NCBI GenBank assembly: GCA_001599815.1 | Contig: BCIA01000001.1 | Location: 5,662,978-5,726,977, forward strand | DNA length: 64,000 nt | Reading direction: 5' to 3' | Source: Furcasterigmium furcatum | Lineage: Eukaryota > Ascomycota > Sordariomycetes > Glomerellales > Plectosphaerellaceae | In this document: positions 31,618 to 42,835 of the stretch, piece after piece | Layout: the number at the start of each line of letters is the position of its first letter | Numbering within the stretch: position 1 is the stretch's first letter | Program-made: the position numbers and the translations under genes | The notes under the pieces: generated by a model | Database searches by the model: none | The model's input: only the letters and a program-made list of their open reading frames with translations | Told to the model about the DNA's origin: nothing

Positions 31618-32139
31618 GGCACGTATGGTAGGTAAATAGAAGACATCATCGTCTGCTCATCTCATCCATTTCGAGAGGGGCGTTCAAGCACGGGGCTAGG
31701 AATGAGCGGCGTCAGGCATCGTTCGAGGACGGAAACACGGGACAGTTTCTGCATTATCATGGTCACTCAGTCTCCCAAATCAAAAATATACTGCGTAGAA
31801 CTTCATTCCCGTCTGTGGTCGACACCATAGACTATCAGAAGCACCTGAGTTCGCGACCCAGTCCGATTACCAGGGCTGAATAGGAACCATACTGTTACAA
31901 CCCGAGGGGGTCCAACGCACACTTGAATACTCCGCATCCGCATCCCGTACCTCGGGAGGCCATTCTATCTTTTCCACGAGCGCCCAGAAAGAAGAAAATA
32001 CCCGATCGCTGCCAACGCCGAACAAGCCGCGATTAACGACACCGCATGAGCATGTATTCAAGTGAACTGCCCACCCAAATGCACGCTGGTAAGGTAATAA
32101 GGAAACTAGTAAAAGACAGGCGAAGGGTTTTCCCGGCAC
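31618..32139. other. Convergent intergenic region, 522 bp
   Basis: This holds the 3' UTRs of the PNPOx-like and carrier genes. No gene is supported. Confidence 0.5.
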
Positions 32140-34013
32140 TTATCCCAGTTGAGCCCATTCCACCACTTCGAGTGCAATCATGACAAGGATGAGTGTGGAG
32201 GGAAGGATCCTATGTTGGGGTTAGCGGATGAGGGGGGTGGTGTGGGAGTGAGTGGACGTACCAGATAACGTAGCTCTGGAAAAGGATTTTGGACATGACA
32301 CCTTCATACACCTCATTGATCTGGCAAATCTGGGCCAGCTGGAGGGCGCTCGGTGCTCCAGTGAGGAGGAAGCAGACGATGATGAAGATGGGATCATCCA
32401 GGATGCTGACTGGCACGTACTTGGCGAACAAGGCCAAGATGGGAGCCATGATCAGGGTGGGGAGCACCATGCGGCACAAGAGAGAGGCGATGAGGAGCCT
32501 CTGGCCGATCTCGTCCTCCTCAGGATCGCGGTGCTTATCGCTCTTCTGGGTGTTGCGCGCGAGGTTGGCGCCGAGAACGACCAAGATAAGGGGGACAGCG
32601 ACTTGGCCGCTCGACTTGACGGCATTTGTGACGCTGTTCTTGACGAAGGACCCCTCTTCGAAGAAGAGCCGCTGCAGAGCAGGAACTGACGCGACCACCA
32701 CGGCGATGAGCATCGCCCAGAGGGGCGGGTTCATGAACTCCCAGATGAAGTTGTTGAACTTGCGAGAAAGAGTTGCCAAGCCGGAAAGGATGACCTGCAA
32801 AGGGCGAGGCAAGCTTTCGAAGAATTTGGTGGACGAGGACTTGATGGACCGGCTCATGGCGGCGGCCTTGTTGCAAATGGCCGTCCGAGCTCGGGTAGAG
32901 AGGCCCCTGACGCCCTCGGGGACCTCGGGCTCATCTGTGTTACGGATGCGGGGGAATGACAGCATTGAGTCGGCGTTGACTACGGGGTGGTTGCCGTTCG
33001 TCGAAGCGGACGAGCCCTTCCTGATATGCTGCTTCTTGGGATGGAAAGCCATGTCGTCGTCATCAGAGTCCGGATGAGGGAGTGAGATGCGCGACCGGTT
33101 CATGACGGGTGTGCGGCCGTCGGGCTCATACTGCGACAGGTCGCTGCTAGACGCGGTGCGCGAGTTGGCGGCGGTGTCTCCGTCGATGCTGGGGAGTAGG
33201 GGATCGGTCTCCCTATGGTCGTCTCCCTCCAGGTCGTCCCGTTCGTCGGTGTATCGACCCTCTTCGGCCTGGTGGTTCTGGTACTCGACGTACTTGTCCT
33301 TGGGAGCCAACAGGACATGGTAACCCCAGCTCCAACGCACCAGCTGGCCCAGCTGCTGGAAAATCAGCAGATACAGGATGCCTCGGGCGCCGACCTCGTC
33401 ATCATTGTCGCCAGGGATGCGGTCCCAGTGCAGGCCCTTGAGCGTTTGCGACAGGGACAGAACCAGGGAAATGGGCAACGAGTTGGAGTTGCCGAAGACG
33501 CCCATAGCCGTCACGAAGTTCGAAGCCCGTCGGTTGAAGCCGAAAAGCCTGGCGACGACGACAGAGACGGTCCATGATACGAATGTCTGAGCAATGAAGA
33601 TGATTGGGATGACGGCGAGATCGAGCAACTTGTCGGCGTTGAGCTGAGATGCGAGTTTTGTGAAGACTGGCGAGGGTTCGCGTTAGCATCAAGAAGCAGG
33701 GAGAATGGGGTTCATGAATTAGGAATGGAGGGAACATACTTAGGCAAGGCGTGAAGAGCATAACATTGAGGTTGGCGAGGAACTTCTGCTTGTCGGCGTC
33801 GAAATGGCCCAGTCGAGCGACGATATAGCCGGGCAAGCTGACGCAGACGACCTCGAGGACGGCGGAGAAGACGAGTAGGACCAAGTGAGGGAGCGAGGGG
33901 TGAGATTCGTGGGGCACCGTCTTCTGTAGGTTGGTGAAGGGAAAGTCGTAGGCATCCTGTGCCATTTCCATGAGGCGGAATGATCTCGGAGGGGCGAAGT
34001 ATTGCTGGTCCAT
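32140..34013 (-). CDS. Auxin efflux carrier (AEC) family membrane transporter, ECM3-like
   Basis: Exons are 33740-34013, 32262-33666 and 32140-32209, giving 582 residues. Introns of 73 bp (GTATGT...TCGCCAG) and 52 bp (GTACGT...AACATAG) restore FTPCL-IFTKLASQLN and SYVIW-ILPSTLILVM. Several N-terminal hydrophobic segments (HLVLLVFSAVLEVVCVSLPG, VIPIIFIAQTFVSWTVSVVV) precede GVFGNSNSLPISLVLSL, a signature of fungal AEC proteins. A long acidic cytosolic loop (about 200-330) follows, then C-terminal hydrophobic segments. Yeast relatives ECM3/YNL095C sit in the ER or vacuole membrane and are poorly defined. The start at 34013 has a CACCATGG context. Confidence 0.85.
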
Positions 34014-36301
34014 GGTGAAGCTGTGTCGTCTCTGGACCACCTAGCTAGGCTCGGATCAAACTTGATGGATCGAGTCGGGTCGTCGGTGCGACCGGGCAGA
34101 CGACGTTGACAGCGATCCGGCGGAAGCGATGATGGCAGGACCGCGCGCGCCGTGAGTCGGCGGCCGAGGTGGTGGGTTCGGATGCGACCAGTAGTTTCCG
34201 GGAGGATCGGGCAAGCCTCACTTCAGCTGTGTTTCGCCTGCTCCTTTGCTGCCCAACACCGGTGGATAAAGGAGATGTGGAGGGCGAGAGGTAACAGGTG
34301 CGAGGCGCTTGTCTACCTGGTGGACAGGACGGACAGGGAAGGAGAGAAGGAAATTGAAGAGTTGTCGCGGAGGGTTGTAGGAAAGACGGGACGAAGATGA
34401 AGGGAAGGGGAATTAGGTATAGGTAGCTGAGGTATCAATCAATCTGTCTGTGTGGCGGTGCGCAGGATCCATCCAGCGGCCTCTTAAAAAGTATGAATGT
34501 CGCGCAACGATGACGGGTTTGATCTAGGCAGGCGATAAGCACGTTCGTTCGATCGTTCTGGGGTCTGGGTCGCTGGTCCTGGCCGACGGACATCGACCGA
34601 ATCGAAGCGTGGTTCTGGCTTGGACAAACGGGCCCCTCTGATGGAACCTTAAAGCCAGCGGCTGAATTGAATCGTCCTCTCACTCCATGGAAAGCTGAGG
34701 AGTTGCATATCAGGTTGGACGGTCCTTCCATCCTATCCATGTACATGCCCAGTCCTGAGTCCCTCACACACACACACAACAACACAACATGCCACCCTGC
34801 GGATCGCCCGTCCAGGTGCACGCCCCCCTGGCGATTGTCTCGCGGTTGTGCAGCAACCCCCAGGGGAGACACAGCTCCGGAGCTGTCGCCACCCACCCAT
34901 TCGCCATCCATCCATGCAACCACGGATCCCTCCCAGCGCTTTGGGAGTCCTCCAATGCGCCGCCAATCACGCTAGCCCCCGGGCGGGGCGTCGCCGTCGC
35001 ATCCAATCAGTCGCCAAGGCTTGCGCACGATGACGGGAGGGATCTTGTGCTCAGATCCGGTCTTGTTTCTAGCTGTACCGGAACGAGCCTCACTGCCCAG
35101 CCGGTACCAAGGTAGTACCTGCAGCGCGACGTGTTCATCATCGCGCTGCGTCCACCTCCTAACTTCCAAGGTTCTCAGCCACGCACACTGGCGACGCCAA
35201 AACACATCCGCCACACAGGAACCAATGTCCTTCAGCTTCGTTTCAGTTCACTACTTCCTGAGGCCTCGGAAATCCGGGGTGCCTGGGGTAGCGTTGTGGC
35301 TTTCCATGCCGGGTTACTGACGTCTGGGCGAGTTTCGGTTGATCGGCATCCTGGGAGCTCCTCTCGCCGTACACACCCAGACTACTGTTGATGATCCTGA
35401 CCAAGGCTCTTGACCCAATTGATAAAGGAGCCCGGCACACCACACATATCTACATGCCGGTGCCAGGGGACTCTAATTGATGGGGCGGGCGTCACGGTCA
35501 ATTTCTGTAGCACAGGAGCAACATTCAAGCCTCATCCAATGCTGCTGTTCAAGTTGTTGCGCCCCGTCAGTCATCCCGGGCAATACAGCCACAAACCGGG
35601 AAAATTCTCAGCCCACGGGACTTGAGAACTTGGAGGGAAGAAGTGTCTTGGGATTCCCCATTGTTGTAGTTTCTTGATCATGAGATACGACAGGCAAGAC
35701 AGTCGCCAGGTTGATTCAGACGCCGACAGAAGCTACTAGTAAAGTGGCATGGGTGACGATCCAGGAGTGATGATATCGACAGCAGCTCAGAAGGATACTC
35801 AACCACTCTGAATCTCCAACCCGATCTTCTTCTTGTGCCTCTCGAATTCATCGTCTTCGAACGGGTTTATTTGGCTTTTCTTATCCTCCAGGCTCAAACA
35901 GCCTCCACAATCTCACACCTGCCTCTCTCGTGATGAAGTACCTCAGCCACGGGCCCCAGGGATCGGGAATCTTCTGGTTCCCAGAAGTTCTCCGAGTAGG
36001 CAGGTAGATGACTAGGCGGTTCCTGCCTCGTGAACATCTTCGAAAGACATTCCGCAGCGGCCCCGGCACAGTTCTATCATCGGTAGACCTCCACTTGTTC
36101 TTTCAGCAACAGAAACCGTCCAGTCCTTCTGGTGGGCTGGGCGGCACTTGTATTGTTCTTAGCTCGACGTATATACATACTTTCATATCACTGAAAGAAG
36201 AAGCAAGGGCTCGGGTGAAGACCGCGGCCCGGGTATCACGATCCGCCCCGCGACCAGCTCAGGCTTCACGCAGCACGCCGCCGAGAACGCCGAGAGCCAC
36301 C
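34014..36301. other. Divergent intergenic region, 2.3 kb
   Basis: This is upstream of the carrier gene (minus) and of the unrecognised gene (plus). It holds a short CA-rich run at about 34767-34790. No open frame carries recognisable protein sequence. Promoters and long 5' UTRs are likely. Confidence 0.45.
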
Positions 36302-37270
36302 ATGGACCAACCACCACCGCAGGGTGGTGACTCTATGGCCCCCCAGAATAGGAGCGCCTTCCTCGACGATGCTTCACGCATACAAAAATACGCAGCTAGT
36401 CCATATGAGGCGGGCAGTTCTCAGGCCGCCTACCAAGACCTGTCGAAAACCGCTTCACGACAGACGCAACGAAGCAGATCCCCCTCGAACGAACCAACGC
36501 CAACAGCTTCTTGTTCCCAAGACCGTCCATCAGCTCACACTGAAAGCAGCGTTTACAAAGCTGCCAATTATCAACTCAGTCGGAACTTGTCTGAAGCCAA
36601 CGACCACCAGTCCCCCCTGACTGATGTAGACCTGGGCAACGCAGTCAGCCCCACGGATCTTCCCAACCCAGAAGGCAAGCAATCCCATCTTGGGTGGCCA
36701 TCTGAAAGGCCAACCAGCTAAGCAGTAGCAGCGGAGTCTCAGGCCCTGAACGACAGCAGGCCCAGCCTCGATCAAACTATCAGCATGTCGGGTCTTGCCT
36801 TCTACAACGCCGTGGTGCAGGGCGCTTCTGTCGCCTCCGGCTACCTCGGCGCGACCTATGCCGTCGTCATGGCCGCCATTGCCAATAAGAAGAAGAAAAC
36901 CCAGGAGAATCAGCAGGGCGACAAGGCCGAAGATAAGCAGGACAAGAATGCCCAGGCAGTCCGGGCCGAGGGCGAGCATGACAACAAGGCCCAGGCAGTC
37001 CAGGCCGAGGGCGATGGCAATGTCGGCAAGGAGCCCGGCGACAAGGTCAACACCGACCCGGCTCAGCCCGCCAAACCCGGTGCCGAGAACGACATCAACA
37101 CCGTCAACCGCCATGCCTCCCTCGTCGACGAAGATGATGAGGACGAGTGGGACGACTCATACGTCCCTCCTTACCAGGTCAACCGCGACTTTGCCAACGA
37201 GAGGAACGGAAGTGGCGTGCCTGTCGAGCAGGGTCAGTGGATGATCGTCGCCGACTTCCACCGCAACTGA
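36302..37270 (+). CDS. Unrecognised protein with one membrane segment and charged repeats
   Basis: Proposed exons are 36302-36643 and 36743-37270, giving 289 residues. The start has an excellent context (GCCACCATGG). The open frame meets TAA at 36719-36721 but continues in the same frame afterward. A 99-bp intron with donor GTCAGC, branch-like GCTAAG and acceptor TCTCAG removes it in frame. The N-terminal part is Ser/Gln/Pro-rich. A hydrophobic stretch ASVASGYLGATYAVVMAAIA precedes KKKK. Then comes a charged region with a repeated unit (AQAVRAEGEHDNK, AQAVQAEGDGNVG) and an acidic DEDDEDEWDDSYVPPY stretch. I do not recognise the family. If the intron is wrong, the gene is either broken by a stop or starts at 36785. 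Confidence 0.5.
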
Positions 37271-38566
37271 GGGCCTGCTTGCGTGGAAGTTCAGTTGAGC
37301 AGTTTGTGGACTACTCGCGCTGGTCAACTAAGGAACCAGCGGAGCTCGGGAGTTTGGGGTTGGTCGTTTTGATACCCGCGAGAAGACTCGCAACGGGACA
37401 AGCTAGGTGCGTGCTGGAATCAACCGGCAAGTGATTGATGAGCATACGGACGGACTTCATTAGGTCAGTTGACTTGTTCAATAAACGTCTTTACCAACGC
37501 TGGAGGAGTGTGAATCCCATGGATGTGTTGATGGACTCCCCGGTAAGACTGCACCCCTTTCCAAACGACACTGCAAAGTCGATGGACGACCGGATGTGTA
37601 TCGACACGAGTTCTCGGCCGTCCTCGTCGTCGGTCTGCTGCCAATATCAGTCACGTGCCACCGTGATGTTGACCGCCGCGAGTGTGACTGCGGAGAGATG
37701 GATCTGCACGTTTGAAACGACAGGGGGGCTAAGTTCCAGGTTGTGGGGGGATGGAACGACTGGACACAGGCGATTTGCCCGGCGTATGACGCAAGAACCT
37801 GCTGGAAGCAAAGGCCGGCATTGGGGCTATTGCTGCCTAGCAGGTAGATGCGGCAGCAAGGTATGCGTGCAGGTTCCAAGATTTCGCCATGTTCGTCGGT
37901 AGCTATTCTTACGCCACGAATCAGTGAAGCAGACGAGGCGGGAGATCGCCGCTCCTTGGCAACAGGAACTTGAAGAGCGCATAGCCTGACAGCACGGATG
38001 ACTCCTGGTTTGGATGATGTCGCTATCTCGTACGCACCCAAAACCTGCTGCGAGAGCCGCTGTGATGGAACGGAGGTAGGTAGACCGGCACCGGCTGACC
38101 GAGCAGTGGGCTGGCGGAGAGGATGGCCCGGGCAAAAGGGGGAATAAACCAAACGCGCGCAAGCTTAGACCGATCGTTGGTTGATGATATGAGCTTACGA
38201 CGATGGTGGCCAGAAAGAAGCAGTGATAGGCATGACCAAGCCTGTGATCAGCTGGGACGTCCATTGAAGGGCTGCTAAGTGTAAGTCGATCTGCGCTGCC
38301 AGAGGTTTCAGGGGACAGATGTCCACGGTCCCATGTCAAGCAAAAGTGACGTTTTCTGCTCAAGCCACAGGCAGGGGATGCCCCGGCTTTCTTCGCCCAC
38401 CCGCTGCCCAAGGACAAGCTACCATCCCCGCCACAGTGAGATAAGGCACCGTCCGTCGGTACTGGCAGGTGAAAGCCCATTGCTCCTGCCCCTCTCGTCA
38501 CGACCTGCCCGCTACCCGCCATTCAAGTTGCGGCCAAACACCCCACCGAGTCATCGTCGCCCTCCA

Positions 38567-38575
38567 ATGCCTTAG
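38567..38575 (+). other. Minimal upstream ORF (Met-Pro-stop)
   Basis: ATG CCT TAG lies about 680 bases upstream of the MAPKK start in the CT-rich leader. Whether it is transcribed is unknown. Confidence 0.25.
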
Positions 38576-39134
38576 TAAACTTGCACACTTTCTCTCTTCC
38601 GACAACCTCCCCAGTCTCTCTCGTCAACTTGCCCCTCCAAAACCTCCGGTCATTCATTGATCTCGACCGACACCCCCGTCGCTAGTCGAACTCGCGAGTT
38701 GCAACTTCTTGTTGACAGCGTTCTTGCTCTACCCCCCGACGTCTACCCCTCCAATATTTTCGAGAGGTTGCGAGATTTCCAGCGGTTCTCCAACTTTGCG
38801 CAGCGAAAAGGCCCGGTCTAGACCACTGCACCACCATTCGAACTGCTCTTGACTTCCGACTGCGCCGACCCCGTGTGCTCCGACGCGACTCGAATCGACC
38901 TGCGCCGGTCCAGTCGATTCGTCGATTCACGGCCCCCGTCCTTCTTCTGCGCGATCGATCTCCCCGTGCCGAACCTCGACCTGCCCGATCCGTGCCGACA
39001 CTGACACATCCTCCATATCGCCGCCACGGAGGAATACCTCGACGTCCTTCTTCGTCCTTCCAGCGCAGCGCCTCTCCCCCGGCCTCGACGCGCTTGTCGA
39101 TAACCTCTCTCGGCTCGAAATCCTGCCCTCACGC

Positions 39135-39152
39135 ATGGTGGTGCCCTCCTAG
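39135..39152 (+). promoter_or_regulatory. Short upstream ORF in the MAPKK leader
   Basis: ATG GTG GTG CCC TCC TAG encodes five residues and ends 99 bases before the MAPKK start. The start context (ACGCATGG) is fair. It could tune translation. Confidence 0.35.
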
Positions 39153-39251
39153 AGAACCTCGTCCAACCCCGCCGGCAAGCTGCCTTGCCTCGCGCACACG
39201 GTCCCGACTTCCTCGGCCTTTGTCAAAGACCGCACAAATTTTTCCAGCACA

Positions 39252-41198
39252 ATGGCCGACCAAGACCAGCCCGACTCGATCCCTGCTACTCCTGAGGAGT
39301 ATCTTGATCGGGAGGTCGTGAGCAGCCCGGCATCTCCGGGCTCTGTAAGCTCTTCAGAGGCCAGCACCCCGCTCGAGGCACCCGGCGATGGCCATTTCGA
39401 CATCGCGCCCAAGAGGGTTCCCTCACTTCGAACCGTGTCCGAACCTCAGAACATGAATCCCTCCTCAACACCCTTGGGCATCTTGAGCAACGCCCGCCGC
39501 CCTCCTCCAACCGCCGCATCCATGATGACTGGCGGCCAGACGAACGATATTATGGCCCGGGCTCGTGCTTTGCACGCACAGCGCATGGGCAAGCCGGCCG
39601 GGCCTCTGGCTCCTCCCAATTCGGTGTCGAGCTCTCCAGGCCATTCATCACCCACAGTCGGGTTGCCGGGAGGTATTCCCGGCAATCTCAAGCTTCCTGG
39701 AGGTATCCCTGCCATGAGCAGACCAAGTCCGGGTGGTATGCCGCGTTCCGCACCTGTTATTCCGACCAAGCCTTCACTAGCGAACCGGAGAAAACCGATG
39801 ATGAAGCTGTCCGACATGGGAGGAGGCGCTCCTGGCAGCCCATCGGATTCACAAGCCCCAACGAACGGCACAGGTCATGGGTCCAAGATGGATGACTTCA
39901 AAAAGTACATTGATTCGGAAAAGGGTTGGATTACGTTCGATGGCGCTGCGACCATCACACGGACGGGCGTGAACTTTGCCAACGGCCAGACGTTCAGCAT
40001 ATCCCTGGATGAGGTTCAGGTGCTGGATGAGCTCGGCAAAGGCAACTACGGCACAGTCTACAAGGTTCGACATGCCAAGCCGAGGTTACCAAGGTTTGGC
40101 CCCGGCCTCACATCCTTCAAGAACGCACCGAACCTACAGAAGGCCGCGACCGATCCGTCACCAGTTCGTGGTGAGCAGAATGACTTTGGCTCCACTGTCA
40201 CCGAGAAAGAGGATGGTACAACCGGCGTCATCATGGCCATGAAGGAGATGCGGCTGGAGCTCGAGGAGGCCAAGTTCACCACGATCCTTCGGGAACTGGT
40301 CATTCTGCACAAATGCGTGTCTCCGTACATCATCGACTTCTACGGGGCCTTCTTCCAGGACGGTGCTGTCTACATGTGCATCGAGTACATGGACGGCGGT
40401 TCCATCGACAAGGTCTACGCAGGTGGCATCCCCGAGAACGTCCTTCGCAAGATCACCTATGCTACCGTCATGGGTTTGAAGACCCTCAAGGACGACCACA
40501 ACATCATCCATCGCGATGTCAAGCCCACCAACATTCTCATCAACAGCCAGGGCCAGATCAAGATCTGTGACTTTGGTGTCAGCGGGAATCTTGTCGCCAG
40601 CATAGCCAAGACAAATATTGGGTGCCAGAGCTACATGGCCCCAGAGAGGATCTCCGGAGGCGGCATGGCTGCTGGAGCAGACGGCACCTATAGTGTGCAG
40701 AGCGATATCTGGAGCTTGGGTCTGACTATCATCGAGTGCGCCATGGGCCAGTATCCTTATCCTCCCGAGGTCTCGTCCACCATCTTCAGTCAGCTCAGCG
40801 CCATCGTCGAAGGAGAGCCGCCCGGCCTGCCCGACACGTACTCCAGCACCGCGAGAGACTTTGTGCAACGGTGCCTGAACAAGGTTCCCAAGGAACGCCC
40901 GACCTATGCCATGCTTCTGCAACACCCGTGGCTCAAGTCGCTGGCGCAACCCGAAACCATCACAGAGGAGGCAGAGGACGAGGACGAAGCCGATGCCGTC
41001 GCTGATGCCGTGGGCCAGATCAAGCTGACCTCGGGCACCGAGGACGTCGAGGTTGCCACCTGGGTGAAGTCGGTTCTGGACCAAAAGACGCAGGGCTCCT
41101 ACGGCTCAGCGCCGCAGAAGCCGGCACTGCACGCCGCACCGCTCGGTGCCAGCCCAGCAGGCAGCCCGCTAATCGGTTCCGAGCCAGGGGCCCCTTGA
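39252..41198 (+). CDS. PBS2: MAP kinase kinase of the HOG osmostress pathway (Pbs2/OS-5 type)
   Basis: A single open frame of 648 residues. The N-terminal 240 residues are Ser/Pro-rich and disordered, with GLPGGIPGNLKLPGGIP repeats. The kinase domain spans about 256-557: Gly loop GKGNYGTVYKV, an insertion of about 50 residues, Lys 331 in MAMKEM, HRDVKPTN (His 420), DFG 440-442, activation loop SIAKT with phospho-acceptors Ser 450 and Thr 454, and APE near 463. NIGCQSYMAPERISGG is diagnostic of Pbs2-type MAPKKs. It should phosphorylate the Hog1 MAPK in osmotic and fludioxonil response. The C-terminal tail is acidic, then Ala/Pro-rich. No intron is needed. Confidence 0.95.
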   Translation: MADQDQPDSIPATPEEYLDREVVSSPASPGSVSSSEASTPLEAPGDGHFDIAPKRVPSLRTVSEPQNMNPSSTPLGILSNARRPPPTAASMMTGGQTNDIMARARALHAQRMGKPAGPLAPPNSVSSSPGHSSPTVGLPGGIPGNLKLPGGIPAMSRPSPGGMPRSAPVIPTKPSLANRRKPMMKLSDMGGGAPGSPSDSQAPTNGTGHGSKMDDFKKYIDSEKGWITFDGAATITRTGVNFANGQTFSISLDEVQVLDELGKGNYGTVYKVRHAKPRLPRFGPGLTSFKNAPNLQKAATDPSPVRGEQNDFGSTVTEKEDGTTGVIMAMKEMRLELEEAKFTTILRELVILHKCVSPYIIDFYGAFFQDGAVYMCIEYMDGGSIDKVYAGGIPENVLRKITYATVMGLKTLKDDHNIIHRDVKPTNILINSQGQIKICDFGVSGNLVASIAKTNIGCQSYMAPERISGGGMAAGADGTYSVQSDIWSLGLTIIECAMGQYPYPPEVSSTIFSQLSAIVEGEPPGLPDTYSSTARDFVQRCLNKVPKERPTYAMLLQHPWLKSLAQPETITEEAEDEDEADAVADAVGQIKLTSGTEDVEVATWVKSVLDQKTQGSYGSAPQKPALHAAPLGASPAGSPLIGSEPGAP

Positions 41199-42026
41199 TC
41201 TCACAATCGGCTATGCCTCGTCATACCGCAACCTGCGCTCACACCATATGCGATTTGCTTTCCATACCCTCTTCAGCGGAGCCGGTCTTCGTTTCGATAA
41301 CTCGGCCTTGTCGGTTCTCAATTTTATCATAGCTTACTTTTTCTTTGTCTGCATTGCATGGGACGGGACACGTCCCCCGCCCCGTATACGATTTTGGGAC
41401 AGGGAGGGATGGGGATCCATGGCGTTTTGAGATCTGCCTGATAAAGGACTGAGAGTTAATGGCATCAGAAACAGTATCAAGACCGGGAGGCATGTTGTAT
41501 GTAGCATCAGGGGTTGCAGCAGCAAAAGGCAGGCAGCAGAGCGATATGGAGGACCGTCTCCATGTAACATCTTACAATGGAAATATCAGGACCTTCAGGT
41601 GCTGCCGCCACACCTTTGCCTCATCTCCACAGCAGTGACATGTGCATATCTATCAACCACGTCGTACACGGACTTGTGCTGGTCGCCGCACGCGAACGAG
41701 CAAAACGAGTGTGCATTGCAGATCTGACTTCGTACATAGAGCCGGAAAAGGGAGCCAAACACATCTCTCTCGACATTACCTTCCTGCCGCGAAGCAATTC
41801 CTACTAGTAGTGCCATCTCAGTAACGCCAACAATTATGCAATTCGAACCTCCACAGTCGAACGGCTTCCCGCCGGACGCCGTTGTTCGTTATTAAGCCGT
41901 TTTCTCCATAATGCGCCGCCATTTCGAATTACTCTCGTCGTGTGTTCCATCACGCGCCATGGCTGGCCGAGCGTACATCGTCATAGAGTCTGTCTTCCAG
42001 AGACATTCCGAGTATCGACGCTTGCT
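41199..42026. other. Convergent intergenic region, 828 bp
   Basis: This holds the 3' UTRs of the MAPKK and SUR7-like genes. No gene is supported. Confidence 0.5.
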
Positions 42027-42835
42027 TTACGCGTAGTCGTCCTTGACGCGGCGGCTGCCGACGTCGTAGGACCGGCGGGAGCGCGTGCTCCTGTTCCGGC
42101 GCCAGCTGCGGCCCGAGTAGCCACCACCGCTGGACTTGTCGCCGCGGGTGCCGATGCAGAAGAGGACCGTGGCGATGAGCAGGGCGGCCCAGGCGCCCCA
42201 GCTGAAGCCGAAGGCGTAACGGCCGACGTGGGCGTCGCGACCGGCGGAGGTGAAGGCGTCGCGGGCCTTAACGAATGTGGCACTGTTGGTGAATGGTCAG
42301 TATGTGCTCGGTAGTTGGAGATGGGAGGGAGGGCTCACGTCATGAGGGAGACGGCGATGGTCAGGAAGAAGAGGCCGGTGATAGAGAGGAGCCCGGCAAT
42401 GGCGGAGCCCAGACGGCCGCAGCAGGCCAGGAAGGAGGCGAACCATGCCAGGGCGATGAAGAAGAGGGCGATCAAGTAGAAGACCCAGCCGAAACGCCAC
42501 ATGTAGAAGTAGTAGGAGCTGGTGGTACCGCGGCCGTGAGAGCCGCCGAGGCCGTCGGGGACGTTGTCAGCGTCGCGGCTCCAGGCCCAGCCGAAGGGGG
42601 GCGCAGGCCAGGCACCGGCGCAGTTGAGGTTGCTCTCATCGCACATGTAGAAGTAGGTCCAGCGCGTGGTGTCCTTTGCGCCTGTGATGCCGGCTGTGTC
42701 GGCTTGGAGGAAATAGGTGTTGTTCAGCGGGGTCGAGTCGGAAACGCCGCCGAGGATGACGAAGAACAGAAGCACGAGGGCTCCGGAGATGAAGAGCAGG
42801 CCGAGGCCGCCGAGGGGGAGCTTTGCGTTGACCAT
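42027..42835 (-). CDS. SUR7/PalI family plasma-membrane protein
   Basis: Exons are 42339-42835 and 42027-42282, giving 250 residues. The 56-bp intron (GTGAGC...CCAACAG, branch TACTGAC) joins VSLM-TSATFVKARDAF. Four membrane segments are visible: LGLLFISGALVLLFFVILGG near the N-terminus, then WVFYLIALFFIALAWFASFL, IAGLLSITGLFFLTIAVSL and AFGFSWGAWAALLIATVLFC. The first outer loop carries LNNTYFLQAD and two Cys (CDESNLNC). The C-terminus is a basic, Arg/Ser-rich cytosolic tail. This plan fits SUR7-like eisosome or cortical proteins. Exact subtype (SUR7, FMP45 or PUN1) is not resolved. Confidence 0.85.

Larger units (their letters stand above)
37271..39251. promoter_or_regulatory. Upstream region and probable long 5' leader of the MAPKK gene
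   Basis: This 2-kb stretch has no supported gene. The last 800 bases are strongly pyrimidine-rich (CT tracts), common in fungal promoters and leaders. Two short upstream reading frames are listed separately. Confidence 0.45.

Noticed and set aside
36008..36301. N-terminal extension of the unrecognised gene from Met 36008
   Set aside because: The ATG at 36302 has a near-perfect context and the upstream part reads like leader sequence.
40158..41084. Minus-strand 308-residue open frame
   Set aside because: It is antisense to the Pbs2-type kinase domain.
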